Origin: Wigglesworthia glossinidia
GTDB taxonomy: Bacteria; Pseudomonadota; Gammaproteobacteria; Enterobacterales; Enterobacteriaceae
Reading direction: 5' to 3'
Length of the DNA stretch: 64,000 nt
NCBI GenBank assembly: GCA_030827005.1
Contig: JAVBJL010000005.1
Location: 1 to 64,000 of the forward strand
This document shows, in pieces, positions 30,140 to 39,626 of this stretch. A program made the position numbers and the translations under genes. The notes under the pieces are model-generated. The model was not told the DNA's origin, ran no database searches, and saw only the letters and a list, made by a program, of their open reading frames with translations. The number at the start of each line of letters is the position of its first letter. Position 1 is the first letter of the stretch.

Positions 30140-31135
30140 TCAATTAAGTAACCCAACCGCTTTTTTCACATTCAACAAAGTATTACTTGCTATTTTTTTT
30201 GCTTTTTTTGATCCAGATTTTAAAACCTCCATTAAGTAATTTTCTTCTGGTCTTATTTGGAAATATTTTTTTTGTAGCTTTTTTACATGTTCTAGTACTA
30301 CTCCAATAACTTCTGATTTTAAATCTTCGTATAATTTATTTGTAAAGTAAATTTCTAGCTCCAAAATATTATTTCCAGTAAGTTCGGATAAAATAGATAA
30401 CAGGTTAGAAACTCCAGGTTTATTAATTACATCATATTTAATAATTGGAGGATTATCCGAATCTGTCTGAGCATGTTTTATTTTTTTTATTATAGATTGT
30501 TCTGAATCAAGTAAACTAATAAAATTATTCGGGTTATTATCTGATTTAGACATTTTTATTTTCGGATTTACTAATGACATGATTCGTGTTTTTGATTGTG
30601 AAATAATTAATTCTGGAATATTAAAAATTTTACCGTATATTTTGTTAAAACGTTTTGCAACTGTTCTACTTAGTTCTATATGTTGTGACTGATCTAGTCC
30701 TGCAGGTACTTTATGAGTTTGATATAGTAAGATATCACTTGCCATAAGTATAGGATAAGAAAATAGACCTATGTTTATATTTTTATTATTTTTAGATTTT
30801 TCTTTAAATTGAATCATACGTTTTAATTCTCCAAAATAAGTATGACAATTTAAGATCCAAGATAATTGGGTATGTTCTAAAATTTGTGATTGTATAAATA
30901 TTATACTTTTATTTGGATTAATATCGCATGATAAATATATAGATAAAATGTCTAAAGCATATTTAAATAATAATTTTGGATTTTGTTTTTTTGTAATTGC
31001 ATGTAAATCTGCAATACAATATATTGTATTATATTTTTTTTGGAATATATTCCAGTTTCGTATTGCCCCGATATAATTCCCTAATGTTGGAATTCCAGAA
31101 GGTTGTGCAGCACTGAATATATTTAGTTTTTTCAC
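30140..31135 (-). CDS. trpS: Tryptophanyl-tRNA synthetase
   Basis: This class I synthetase charges tRNA-Trp. It is 331 aa (E. coli 334). The N-terminus FSAAQPSGIPTLGNYIGA carries the HIGH-equivalent TLGN, and KMSKS is intact near residue 196. DILLYQTHKVPAGLDQSQH near 135-153 is also typical. The start codon is GTG, chosen because the protein then aligns with E. coli from residue 1 and AGGT lies 7-8 bp upstream. It is the last gene of the aroK-aroB-damX-rpe-trpS block. In E. coli gph separates rpe and trpS; it is missing here. Confidence 0.97.
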   Translation of the reverse strand: MKKLNIFSAAQPSGIPTLGNYIGAIRNWNIFQKKYNTIYCIADLHAITKKQNPKLLFKYALDILSIYLSCDINPNKSIIFIQSQILEHTQLSWILNCHTYFGELKRMIQFKEKSKNNKNINIGLFSYPILMASDILLYQTHKVPAGLDQSQHIELSRTVAKRFNKIYGKIFNIPELIISQSKTRIMSLVNPKIKMSKSDNNPNNFISLLDSEQSIIKKIKHAQTDSDNPPIIKYDVINKPGVSNLLSILSELTGNNILELEIYFTNKLYEDLKSEVIGVVLEHVKKLQKKYFQIRPEENYLMEVLKSGSKKAKKIASNTLLNVKKAVGLLN

Positions 31136-31158
31136 ATGTTTTACCTGAAAAACAACCT

Positions 31159-31869
31159 TTAGTTATTTGAAATAATAATGGATTTTGCTTTTTCAATTTT
31201 TAATTGCATTTTCTTTATTATATCAGAATAGTTTTTATAATGGAAAATTCCAGATCCTATAATAAAAATATCAATTCCAGCAAGTGCTATATTATAAATA
31301 TTTTTTATATTAATCCCTCCATCTAATGCAATAAGAATATTATATCCGCTATTATTGACTATATTGCGTATTATTTCAATTCTTTTCATTGCATCTATTT
31401 CAAATTTTTGACCAAAAAAACCTGGATTTACAGACATAATAACAATTTTATCAAGATTTTTTAAAATATGATCGTTTTTCAGATATTTAAAAGATGTGGA
31501 CAAATTAAATGCTAATCCTGTATTACAATTATGTGTTTTAATTTTATTTAATAAGTATTCTACTTTATTTGTAGATTCGGGATGAAAAATTATACAGTCA
31601 GATTTTTCTTTAATGAAAGAAAAAATTAATTTTTCAATAGGTTTTGCCATTAAGTGTACGTCTATCGGAATTTTAAATCCACTACTACGTAAAGATCTTA
31701 ATACAACTGGTCCTATACTTAAATTAGGAACATAATGATTATCCATAACATCAAAATGAATACTATCAGCTCCAGCAGAGATTACTTGTGTTATTTCTTT
31801 TCCAAGAATTGAAAAATTTGCTGCTAAAATAGATGGAGAAATGTAATATTTATATTTTTTTTTAGACAT
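31159..31869 (-). CDS. rpe: Ribulose-phosphate 3-epimerase
   Basis: A TIM-barrel epimerase that interconverts ribulose-5-phosphate and xylulose-5-phosphate. From the ATG at 31869 it has 236 aa (E. coli 225). The frame extends to a TTG at 31896, but those extra residues have no family counterpart. The N-terminal ISPSILAANFSILG, the metal-binding HFDVMDNHYVPNLSIGP, VDVHLMAKP-type segment and MSVNPGFFGQKF are intact. It feeds xylulose-5-phosphate to the transketolase nearby. dam, which separates damX and rpe in E. coli, is absent. Confidence 0.96.
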   Translation of the reverse strand: MSKKKYKYYISPSILAANFSILGKEITQVISAGADSIHFDVMDNHYVPNLSIGPVVLRSLRSSGFKIPIDVHLMAKPIEKLIFSFIKEKSDCIIFHPESTNKVEYLLNKIKTHNCNTGLAFNLSTSFKYLKNDHILKNLDKIVIMSVNPGFFGQKFEIDAMKRIEIIRNIVNNSGYNILIALDGGINIKNIYNIALAGIDIFIIGSGIFHYKNYSDIIKKMQLKIEKAKSIIISNN

Positions 31870-32003
31870 GTGTAAATGGCTGAAGTTATTATCCAATAAT
31901 GTAATTTAATTTTTTAATTTTTTTTAATATGTAAATTTATAGGTGATTATTAAAATTAATTTTATTTAAGTACTATTATGTTATTTGAAAAAATAATAAA
32001 ACT

Positions 32004-32756
32004 TCATTTTATTTGTTTAATTTTACGTATCCATGGTTTATTAAGTTTTAAATCTTCTGGTAAGGTTTTAATAGTATTTTGAGCTTCTTCTAATGAAGGA
32101 TAAGTTCCTGAAACTAATAAGTAGTGAGGATTCCCATTTTTAATAATAGTATGAATCCAGTATGGATTAAGTTTTTTGCTTTTTGCATATTGTCTAAGTT
32201 GTTTTAAGTTTGACGAAGTACTAAATTGTATTGTATAATAATTATCTGGAGCTTTTTCAATAAAATTTGTTTCAGAACTTTTATTAAAAACTTTAGATTT
32301 AGTGCTACTCTTATAATCATTTAAATTTTTGTTCGATTCTAATTCGTTTTGACCTGATTTATTATTTTCTATATCAAAAGATTTTTTATTATTTACAGAA
32401 ATCGAAGAACTATTAGTTTTTATATTTTTTATTTCTTCTTTAAGACTAGAACTTAATTTATTTTCTTTATTTTTTTCATCAATTATACTTGTGTCTATTT
32501 TCGTATCATTTAAGTGATCCATTTTCTGTTGGTCAACGATGACAAAATCCCGGTTTGTTTCTGATTTTTTAGAAAAATATTTTAACAGAACGCCTATAAT
32601 TACTATTAACGATATGGAAATAATACTAGCAGTAATCATGAATCTATTTTTATTTAATAATTTTTTATTTTCTGAATAGTTTTTTCGTTTAATATAAGAC
32701 TCATGATTGTTTTGATTATCTGATTTTAATTTAATATTAGTAACTTTTTGATTCAT
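32004..32756 (-). CDS. damX: SPOR-domain cell division protein DamX
   Basis: DamX is a bitopic inner-membrane protein that binds denuded septal peptidoglycan through its SPOR domain. The 250 aa are much shorter than E. coli DamX (428). A basic cytoplasmic tail, one transmembrane helix at about 39-60, a low-complexity Ser/Asn/Lys periplasmic linker (about 65-165) and a C-terminal SPOR domain (about 170-250, starting NYYTIQFSTSSNLKQL) are seen. The loss falls in the linker and cytoplasmic region. It lies between aroB and rpe as in enterobacteria. Assignment rests on architecture plus synteny. Confidence 0.88.
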   Translation of the reverse strand: MNQKVTNIKLKSDNQNNHESYIKRKNYSENKKLLNKNRFMITASIISISLIVIIGVLLKYFSKKSETNRDFVIVDQQKMDHLNDTKIDTSIIDEKNKENKLSSSLKEEIKNIKTNSSSISVNNKKSFDIENNKSGQNELESNKNLNDYKSSTKSKVFNKSSETNFIEKAPDNYYTIQFSTSSNLKQLRQYAKSKKLNPYWIHTIIKNGNPHYLLVSGTYPSLEEAQNTIKTLPEDLKLNKPWIRKIKQIK

Positions 32757-32804
32757 ATTGTTATACCTACTTTTTAATATTTTTAATATTATTTAAAATT
32801 AAAT

Positions 32805-33902
32805 TTAATTTTTACTTTGACATTGTTCAATAGCAAAACAGATCGTTGATTCCTTAATATTATTTTTAATTATCGATTTACCTATTGATTTGATTAAAAT
32901 TTCAGTGAATCCAGATTCTACGTTTAATTGTTTTTTATCATATTTTATTAAATTAATATAATTCTCTGGATGCATATTTAGTGGTCCTCGATCTGGTAGT
33001 TTTGCAGTTAATAAAATATTGCGAATTCTACTTATAGTAAGATCGCTAATATTTGTAAAATATTTGGATAAATATGTAGATATCATCATCCCTGCTGATA
33101 CAGCTTCTCCGTGTGACCAATTGCCATATCCGACAAAATTTTCGATAGCATGAGCGTATGTATGACCAAAATTTAATATCATTCTTGCTTTTAAATCATA
33201 TATATCTTTTGATACAATTTTTAATTTTAATTTACAGCATTTATATATACAATATTGTAATATTTTTATGTCTAAATCAATAATATTGTTGATATTATTT
33301 TCAATCCAAGAAAAAAATTTTGGGTTTAATGCAATACCGTATTTTATTATTTCTGATAATCCTGAAAAAATTTCTTTTTTTGGCAATGTATATAAAAATG
33401 TTGGGTCGATACCTACTGCTATTGGTTGATAAAATGATCCGATCATATTTTTTCCAAAAATATGATTAATTCCCGTTTTTCCTCCCATACAAGAATCTAC
33501 TTGAGATAATAAAGTAGTCGGAATTTGTATGATTGAAATTCCTCTTTGATAAATAGATGCAATAAAACCCGATAGGTCACCGATCACTCCTCCTCCTATT
33601 GCGATGATTATGGTATTTCTATTGAATCTATTTTTTAATAAAATAGATATAATTTTATTTACATTCTTAAATGATTTGTTAATCTCTCCATATTCAATAA
33701 TAATTTGTTTATATTTAAAACATAATTTTAATAAGAAAGATTTTATATTTTTTAAATATAGATTAGCTACGTTAGTATCTGTTATAATTACGATGCTTTT
33801 CGCGTATATAAGTGGATAAAAAAAAGATGTTTTTTTGAATAAATTTTTACTGATTATAACTGAATATTTATTTTTATGGGTAAAAACACGTATTTTCTTC
33901 AT
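32805..33902 (-). CDS. aroB: 3-dehydroquinate synthase
   Basis: An NAD- and metal-dependent enzyme making 3-dehydroquinate, the second step of the chorismate pathway. It is 365 aa (E. coli 362). The GGGVIGDLSGFIASIYQRG block near 103-121, IPTTLLSQVDSCMGGKTGIN near 126-145, and the metal-ligand region RMILNFGHTYAHAIE near 240-254 with SHGEAV near 263 are all intact. It follows aroK by 16 bp on the same strand. With aroK and aroQ it supports synthesis of aromatic amino acids or chorismate. Confidence 0.98.
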   Translation of the reverse strand: MKKIRVFTHKNKYSVIISKNLFKKTSFFYPLIYAKSIVIITDTNVANLYLKNIKSFLLKLCFKYKQIIIEYGEINKSFKNVNKIISILLKNRFNRNTIIIAIGGGVIGDLSGFIASIYQRGISIIQIPTTLLSQVDSCMGGKTGINHIFGKNMIGSFYQPIAVGIDPTFLYTLPKKEIFSGLSEIIKYGIALNPKFFSWIENNINNIIDLDIKILQYCIYKCCKLKLKIVSKDIYDLKARMILNFGHTYAHAIENFVGYGNWSHGEAVSAGMMISTYLSKYFTNISDLTISRIRNILLTAKLPDRGPLNMHPENYINLIKYDKKQLNVESGFTEILIKSIGKSIIKNNIKESTICFAIEQCQSKN

Positions 33903-33918
33903 GTTTTTATAAAAATTT

Positions 33919-34440
33919 TCAATTTTTAAATAATGTGTTAATAATGTTATTTACTATAATTTTAGCACTACATGAATTAGTTTGTATAATAAAATCCGCA
34001 ATATCTTTATATAATGGGTTTCTTTCTTTTGCTAAATTTTCTAAGAATAATCTTGAAGATTTTTCGGTTAGTAATAAAGGACGATGTCTATCTTTTTTTG
34101 TTCTATCAAGTTGTTTATCGATAGTTGTTTCCAAATATATTACCAGCCCTCTTGCTGATAAACGGTTTCTTGTTTTCCTAGATTTAATAGAGCCTCCTCC
34201 AGTCGCTAATACTATGCCTTGTTTGGAAGTAAGCTCTTTAATAACATTTTCTTCTCGAATTCTAAATCTATCCTCTCCTTCTACGTCAAAAACCCAAGAT
34301 ATGTCTGCTCCGGTTCTTTTTTCTATTTCATAATCTGAATCAAAAAATTCCATATTAAGTTTTTGAGATAATTGTTTCCCGATAGTGCTTTTTCCGGCAC
34401 CCATTGGGCCAATTAAAAAAATATTTCTTTTTTCTGCCAT
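33919..34440 (-). CDS. aroK: Shikimate kinase I
   Basis: AroK phosphorylates shikimate in the chorismate pathway. It is 173 aa, as in E. coli AroK. The P-loop GPMGAGKST lies at 11-19, the shikimate-binding [11 protein letters not shown] near 34-44, the family sequence LATGGGSI near 77-84, and the lid arginine segment KDRHRPLL near 115-122. GC content and conservation are higher than in neighbouring genes. It is the first gene of the leftward block aroK-aroB-damX-rpe-trpS. A 19-bp palindrome lies about 120 bp upstream. Confidence 0.98.
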   Translation of the reverse strand: MAEKRNIFLIGPMGAGKSTIGKQLSQKLNMEFFDSDYEIEKRTGADISWVFDVEGEDRFRIREENVIKELTSKQGIVLATGGGSIKSRKTRNRLSARGLVIYLETTIDKQLDRTKKDRHRPLLLTEKSSRLFLENLAKERNPLYKDIADFIIQTNSCSAKIIVNNIINTLFKN

Positions 34441-34865
34441 TTTTAAAAAAATAAGTTTTGTAATTAAAAATTGTATCAGTTAATAAAATTTTTTTGATAA
34501 ATTTTATGTTTGTTATTTTGTTTAATTTATTTTTAAATTGTAATACTTTATATTTAGCTTAGCATGTCAAACATGCTACAATATATTATTTGTGTCAGAA
34601 TAATTTTTTATAAAATTTATTTTATTTTTTTGTTATATATTTCCGATTTTTATTATTAATGTATAATTCTTAAATTACTATAATTAAGTAGATCTTTTAA
34701 TTAAGATACTAAATACATTTTTTTAAAAAAATCGTATATATTTACAGATTAAACTTAAATTCATTATATTATTATAAAATAATAATATCAAATTTATTTA
34801 ATTCAATTCATCATTCTTATTAAAAAATTTATATTTATAATCGGTTAAAAATTACAGGAAAATAT
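34441..34865. other. Divergent intergenic region aroK / pckA
   Basis: 425 bp, very AT-rich, without a credible gene. It holds divergent promoters for aroK (left) and pckA (right). The one structured element is the palindrome TAGCATGTCAAACATGCTA at 34560-34578. Confidence 0.6.
34560..34578. promoter_or_regulatory. 19-bp palindrome overlapping a possible aroK -35
   Basis: TAGCATGT, loop CAA, ACATGCTA is a perfect 8-bp inverted repeat. On the minus strand its centre reads TTGACA (34565-34570), a consensus -35, with a weak -10-like TATTAC 19 bp further. No run of T follows it closely on either strand, so a terminator is unlikely. It could be an operator or a chance hairpin. The regulator is unknown. 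Confidence 0.35.
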
Positions 34866-36491
34866 ATGACAAAAATAGATAAAATTTTAAAAAATCTGAA
34901 TATGTATGGAATTAATAAATATATCGAAATTATTTATAATCCAACATTTGAACGATTATTTGAAGAAGAAACGAATCATAAAACAGACGGTTTAGAGCGC
35001 GGAATTTTAACAAAAAATGGAGCTGTTGCAATAAACACGGGGATATTTACAGGTAGATCTCCAAAAGATAAATATTTTGTACGAGATGATAAGACAAGAG
35101 ATACCATTTGGTGGTCAGATAATCCAAAACATCCAAGTGCAAATCATCCAATAAATCAAGATGTATGGAATACTCTATATGAGATTATTATAAACAACCT
35201 CGAAAATCAACGTTTATTTATAGTAGACGCATTTTGTGGCGCGACTATTCCTAATAGATTAAAAATACGTTTTATCACCGATATTGCATGGCAAGCACAT
35301 TTTGTCAAAAATATGTTCATACGCCCCTTTTCTTCAGATTTATTAAATTTTTATCAAGACTTTACCATATTTAGTGCGCCTAAAGCAGTTAATATATATT
35401 GGAAAAAACAAAAATTAAATTCAGAAAATTTTATTGCAATTAATTTAACTAAAAATATGTTATTAATTGGCGGAACATGGTACGGTGGAGAAATAAAAAA
35501 AGGTTTATTTTCAGTGATGAACTATATTCTACCACTTAGAAAAGTTGCTTCTATGCATTGCGCATCTAATATTGGACGAAATAACGAAGTGGCATTATTT
35601 TTTGGATTATCTGGAACAGGAAAAACAACTTTATCTACCGATTCTAAACGATTTTTAATAGGTGATGATGAACATGGATGGGATGAACATGGTATTTTTA
35701 ACTTTGAAGGCGGATGTTATGCAAAAACAATCAATCTTTCTAAAGAAAAAGAACCAGATATTTATCACGCTATTAAAAAAAATGCATTATTAGAAAATGT
35801 TGTAGTTTTGCCTGATAAAACAGTAAATTTTAATGATTGTAGTAAAACAGAAAACACTCGAGTCTCGTATCCTATTAATCATATTAAAAATATTGTGCAG
35901 CCAATATCACGCGGAAATCAAGCGAATTATATAATTTTTTTAACTGCTGATGCATTTGGAGTGCTTCCTTGGATTTCTATTTTGTCTAATAAACAAGGGT
36001 TATATCATTTTTTATCTGGTTTTACTTCTAAAGTTTCAGGAACTGAAAGAGGAATAGTGAATCCAGAACCCACTTTTTCATCATGCTTTGGAGAAGCTTT
36101 TTTATCACTATATCCTACAATTTACGCCGAAGTACTTTTTAGATATATTAAAAAAGCAAATTCAAAAATATTTTTAGTCAACACAGGTTGGAACGGATAT
36201 GGAGTAAGATATTCTTTAAAAAATACTCGATTAATTATAAAAAATATTTTAGATGGAAAATTAAATTTTTGTGAAACATATAATTTACCAATTTTTAATT
36301 TAAAAATTCCTAAAAATATTCCAGATATGGATGAGATTCAATCACTATTAGATCCCAGATGCTCTTTTCAACTTAAAAACGAATGGGACTTAAAGGCTAA
36401 GAAATTAGCAAAAAGCTTTATTTCTAATTTCTCTAAATTTGAAAATACAAGTTTGGGTAAATTATTGATACGATTTGGACCGATTTATTAG
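34866..36491 (+). CDS. pckA: Phosphoenolpyruvate carboxykinase (ATP)
   Basis: PckA converts oxaloacetate and ATP to phosphoenolpyruvate, the entry to gluconeogenesis and PEP supply for the chorismate pathway. It is 541 aa (E. coli 540). The kinase-1 loop [11 protein letters not shown] lies near 250-260, followed by [21 protein letters not shown] near 270-290, and [20 protein letters not shown] near 350-369. The N-terminal [14 protein letters not shown] near 63-76 is also intact. It is a single-gene unit on the plus strand, convergent with der; the stop codons are 19 bp apart. Confidence 0.98.
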   Translation: MTKIDKILKNLNMYGINKYIEIIYNPTFERLFEEETNHKTDGLERGILTKNGAVAINTGIFTGRSPKDKYFVRDDKTRDTIWWSDNPKHPSANHPINQDVWNTLYEIIINNLENQRLFIVDAFCGATIPNRLKIRFITDIAWQAHFVKNMFIRPFSSDLLNFYQDFTIFSAPKAVNIYWKKQKLNSENFIAINLTKNMLLIGGTWYGGEIKKGLFSVMNYILPLRKVASMHCASNIGRNNEVALFFGLSGTGKTTLSTDSKRFLIGDDEHGWDEHGIFNFEGGCYAKTINLSKEKEPDIYHAIKKNALLENVVVLPDKTVNFNDCSKTENTRVSYPINHIKNIVQPISRGNQANYIIFLTADAFGVLPWISILSNKQGLYHFLSGFTSKVSGTERGIVNPEPTFSSCFGEAFLSLYPTIYAEVLFRYIKKANSKIFLVNTGWNGYGVRYSLKNTRLIIKNILDGKLNFCETYNLPIFNLKIPKNIPDMDEIQSLLDPRCSFQLKNEWDLKAKKLAKSFISNFSKFENTSLGKLLIRFGPIY

Positions 36492-36510
36492 AATAATATT
36501 TATAAAAATA

Positions 36511-37886
36511 TTATTTATTAATAAACTTCATCTGCAAGCTCATTCCGATCAAATTAAGTTTTCGAATGAAGTAACTTTTTAAATAAGTAATGTAGTTTTT
36601 CGGTAAATAACTCGCCCTAGTTCCATGTATAATGATTATTAGGGGATTGTATCCACCGACATGCGCATATTTTAACTTTATTCTAGTATGATTTACAACG
36701 GGTAGATTATTTCTTAAAACTGCTTCGTATAAAATATGTGTTAATCGTGACGTTTTAAAAGTGTACATTTTGCTTTTATATGCACGATCAATAGATTTTA
36801 TTAAATTACTAATACCATAAGATGTTTTTGCCGATATAAAATTTATTTCGACAGATTGAAAAAAAGATATTTTATTCAGCACTTTTTGTTTTATTAAACT
36901 AAAACTTTTTTTAGAAAATAAATCGTATTTATTAATTGCAATAATTATAGATTTATGATGATCAAAAATAAATTTTAATACATTTAAATCTTGCTTTGTA
37001 ATTCCAATAAATGGATCGATAACTAGTAATGCTATATCTGATTGTTTAATCGCCTTAAATACTTTTTCTAAAATTAATTTTTGTATGTTTTTTAACTTAT
37101 TTTTTTTAGATATTCCTGCCGTATCGACAAATAAATAATTTTTTTTTTTTTATAGATCACATATACATTGTCTCTAGTAGTACCAGCAACACTTGATACC
37201 GATATTCTATCTGTATTTAATAAAGAATTAACTAAAGTAGATTTTCCAGAATTTGGACGTCCAATAATAATTGTTTTTGGTGCATTAAAATAATTTTTAT
37301 TATAATTTTCTTTTGTTACATAAATATTTTTGCAATTTTTAAAAATACTTTCAGTTTCTATTTTTTTTTGTGTATTTGAATTTATTACTTGATATTCTGG
37401 ATATAAAATGAGTTTAAATAAACTATTTACCTCGGATGTATTTGTACAATTTATCAAAAAAATTTGCTTTTTTATACCGAGAAAATAAAATTGTTTTAAA
37501 ATATTATTTTTACAAGTTTTAATATTTAAATTAATAATAACAAAAAATTTTTTTTTATTTTTTTGCAAAAAATGTATTATTTTAGCGTATTTATCAAGAG
37601 AAATAGAAAATGTATATTTTATAATAAAAAAAATGATATGAGATTCTTGTATAGCAGATATGCATTGTTTATTAAATTTATAATTCGAACAATAATCTTC
37701 TGAATCTATTGCGGGCGTATCAATAAATACAAAATTACATTTTTTCCATATACAAGAAGCATATTGACGATCACGTGTAAAATTTGGAATATCAGATATT
37801 AAAGCATCATTTTTTTTAATTAATTTATTAAAAATAGTAGATTTGCCTGAATTTTTTTTTCCAACTAAAGCGGTAATGAGATTCAT
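36511..37886 (-). pseudogene. der: Ribosome-assembly GTPase Der (EngA), frameshifted in a poly(A) tract
   Basis: Der is an essential double-GTPase for 50S assembly. The reading frame from the ATG at 37886 encodes G domain 1 and the start of G domain 2 (P-loop GRPNSGKST at 209-217, VAGTTRDN), then hits a run of 13 A (37151-37139). It continues out of frame to a stop at 37092. One extra A, or two fewer, restores a 458-aa protein: DTAGISKK, the NKYD G4 motif and a C-terminal KH-like domain with KLKYAHVGGYNP. Downstream codons 37138-36511 are fully open and conserved. It lies after bamB as in E. coli. Translation may be rescued by slippage, or the run length may be a sequencing error. Confidence 0.85.
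37139..37151 (-). repeat. Poly(A) tract of 13 in der, site of the frameshift
   Basis: Thirteen T on the plus strand read as thirteen A in the der coding strand, directly after the tyrosine codon of VYVIY. Frame arithmetic shows that 14 A (or 11 A) would join the two conserved der halves. Homopolymers of this length are prone to polymerase slippage. Confidence 0.85.
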
Positions 37887-37920
37887 TTAATACCATTAAT
37901 TTAAGTATATATTTGATGTT

Positions 37921-39078
37921 TTATATAATATTGAAAGAATATATATTTCCATAATTAGATATTATTATTAAACGATTTTTTAATATTTTAAAAAAATATA
38001 CGCTTCCTTTTATGTTGATTTTTTCTGTTTTTATATGTTTTTGATTTTGTATGTCTATCCAGTATAAATACTTTCTATTATCTAAATAAATAAAATATTT
38101 TTTATTTAAATCAACATTCTCATAATTGATTTTAATTAGTTTATCACTATAAATCCATATATTTTTTCCTGTATATAAATTGATAGCAATAATTTGCTTG
38201 TTTTGATCTATAGCATATAGATTTTTTTTATCATTCAGTATTTTAAGTGCATATATAGATTTATTAATCCATACTATTTTTCCTGATACTAAATTTATAC
38301 AAATTAAGTATCCGTTTTCAAAAGAGATATATGCTTTATCGTCTATAACAATAAAATTAATTTTTTTATTTGTATAATTTGTTGCATTTTTATTTTCACT
38401 ATTTGTTTCAATAGCTGTTTTCCATAATATTTCTCCATCATATATTGATATTGCCATAACTTCTTTTTTATTATTTATCAAAATAATTTTATCTGAAAAT
38501 ATTTTTACGTCAAATATATTATATGATAACATATTAAATATATTATCATATACTTGTATCGTCCATTGTATGCTTCCATCAATTTCGTTTAATGCTTGTA
38601 CAAAACCGTTATTAGTATAAATTATTAACAATCCGTATTGTGTGGATTTCGGTATAGAAAAGATTTTTCCTAATAATTTTTGTTGCCAAATTAATTCTCC
38701 ATTTTTAATATCTAAAGCGTATACTGTTCCGTATTCGGAGCCTATATATATATGATCAATTTCACTACAACTAATGCCTATTCCGCCTGAAAGGCGTGGA
38801 TTTGCATTATTTATAGATAAATTTTTTATCCATATTTCTTTTCCACTACTTATATTTATTGCTTTTATTATACCGGCATGATTGGATATAAATATATTAT
38901 CTTTTTTAATTTCTGGAAGTAATTTTGAATACTTCATATTTTTAAAACTTAAAAAGTTTGACCAAGATATATATGTTTGAGATATCGTAGAAAATTGATT
39001 TGGTAAAGTTGTATATGAATAAAAAATTTTTTTTTCATAAATTAAATTAAAAAAATGATTACTATTTATATAGTCCAT
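37921..39078 (-). CDS. bamB: Outer-membrane assembly factor BamB (YfgL), signal peptide missing
   Basis: BamB is a beta-propeller lipoprotein of the BAM complex for outer-membrane protein insertion. The 385 aa (E. coli 392) are a PQQ-like repeat protein with repeated blades such as VKALD/IKAINISSGKEIWIKNL, GTVYALDIKNGELIWQQKL, and later INLVSGKIVWI and INLYTGKNIWI. Unlike E. coli, the N-terminus (about 26 residues before NQFS) has no hydrophobic signal peptide and no lipobox cysteine. An in-frame TAA lies 12 bp before the ATG and yfgM ends just beyond, so there is no room for one. It is in the yfgM-bamB-der order. Confidence 0.88.
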   Translation of the reverse strand: MDYINSNHFFNLIYEKKIFYSYTTLPNQFSTISQTYISWSNFLSFKNMKYSKLLPEIKKDNIFISNHAGIIKAINISSGKEIWIKNLSINNANPRLSGGIGISCSEIDHIYIGSEYGTVYALDIKNGELIWQQKLLGKIFSIPKSTQYGLLIIYTNNGFVQALNEIDGSIQWTIQVYDNIFNMLSYNIFDVKIFSDKIILINNKKEVMAISIYDGEILWKTAIETNSENKNATNYTNKKINFIVIDDKAYISFENGYLICINLVSGKIVWINKSIYALKILNDKKNLYAIDQNKQIIAINLYTGKNIWIYSDKLIKINYENVDLNKKYFIYLDNRKYLYWIDIQNQKHIKTEKINIKGSVYFFKILKNRLIIISNYGNIYSFNII

Positions 39079-39104
39079 ATCTTTTTTTTAATTGATATAT
39101 AATT

Positions 39105-39614
39105 TTATATGTTTTTTTCAAAATGGATATCATGATTTAAAATATATAATGCCAGTTCTTTCCATCCTGGATAATTAATATTATCTAAAATAATTTTTGC
39201 ATTTTCTGTATCATTTTGTTGAAGCATTAATCGTGCTAATCTTAAAGAAATCAAAGATTTTAAATTTAAATCTTTTGACAAAGATAATGCTTTTTTTAAA
39301 TTTAATAGTGCTGCATCATACTCGTTATTTTCTATATTTATTTTTGCCATACCTAATAAGATAAATATAGTATAATTATTTTTATTTTTTTGTATTTTAT
39401 AACGCTTTGAATATTCAAATTTTTCTAAATTTTTTTGCATATTTTCCCAATTTTGCATAGATTCGTATAACGCATTATTTTTATTTTTTTCATATTTTTT
39501 ATAAAAAAAAATAAGTATTAAAAAAAGAATTAAAAAAAATATTATGTAGAATATTTTTTTTACTGATATATGTTGTTTTTTTAAGTATATTAATTTTTTT
39601 TTAAAATAAAACAT
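39105..39614 (-). CDS. yfgM: Inner-membrane TPR protein YfgM
   Basis: YfgM is a bitopic inner-membrane protein with a periplasmic TPR-like domain that associates with SecYEG and periplasmic chaperones. It has 169 aa (E. coli 206), the shortening being in the C-terminal repeats and N-terminal tail. A lysine-rich cytoplasmic segment, one transmembrane helix at about 21-43 and a TPR-like region (about 80-165, with NIENNEYDAALLNLKKAL and LRLARLMLQQNDTENA) are seen. It lies between hisS and bamB on the same strand as in enterobacteria, which supports the call despite low similarity. Confidence 0.85.
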   Translation of the reverse strand: MFYFKKKLIYLKKQHISVKKIFYIIFFLILFLILIFFYKKYEKNKNNALYESMQNWENMQKNLEKFEYSKRYKIQKNKNNYTIFILLGMAKINIENNEYDAALLNLKKALSLSKDLNLKSLISLRLARLMLQQNDTENAKIILDNINYPGWKELALYILNHDIHFEKNI

Positions 39615-39626
39615 GTTATCTAATTT

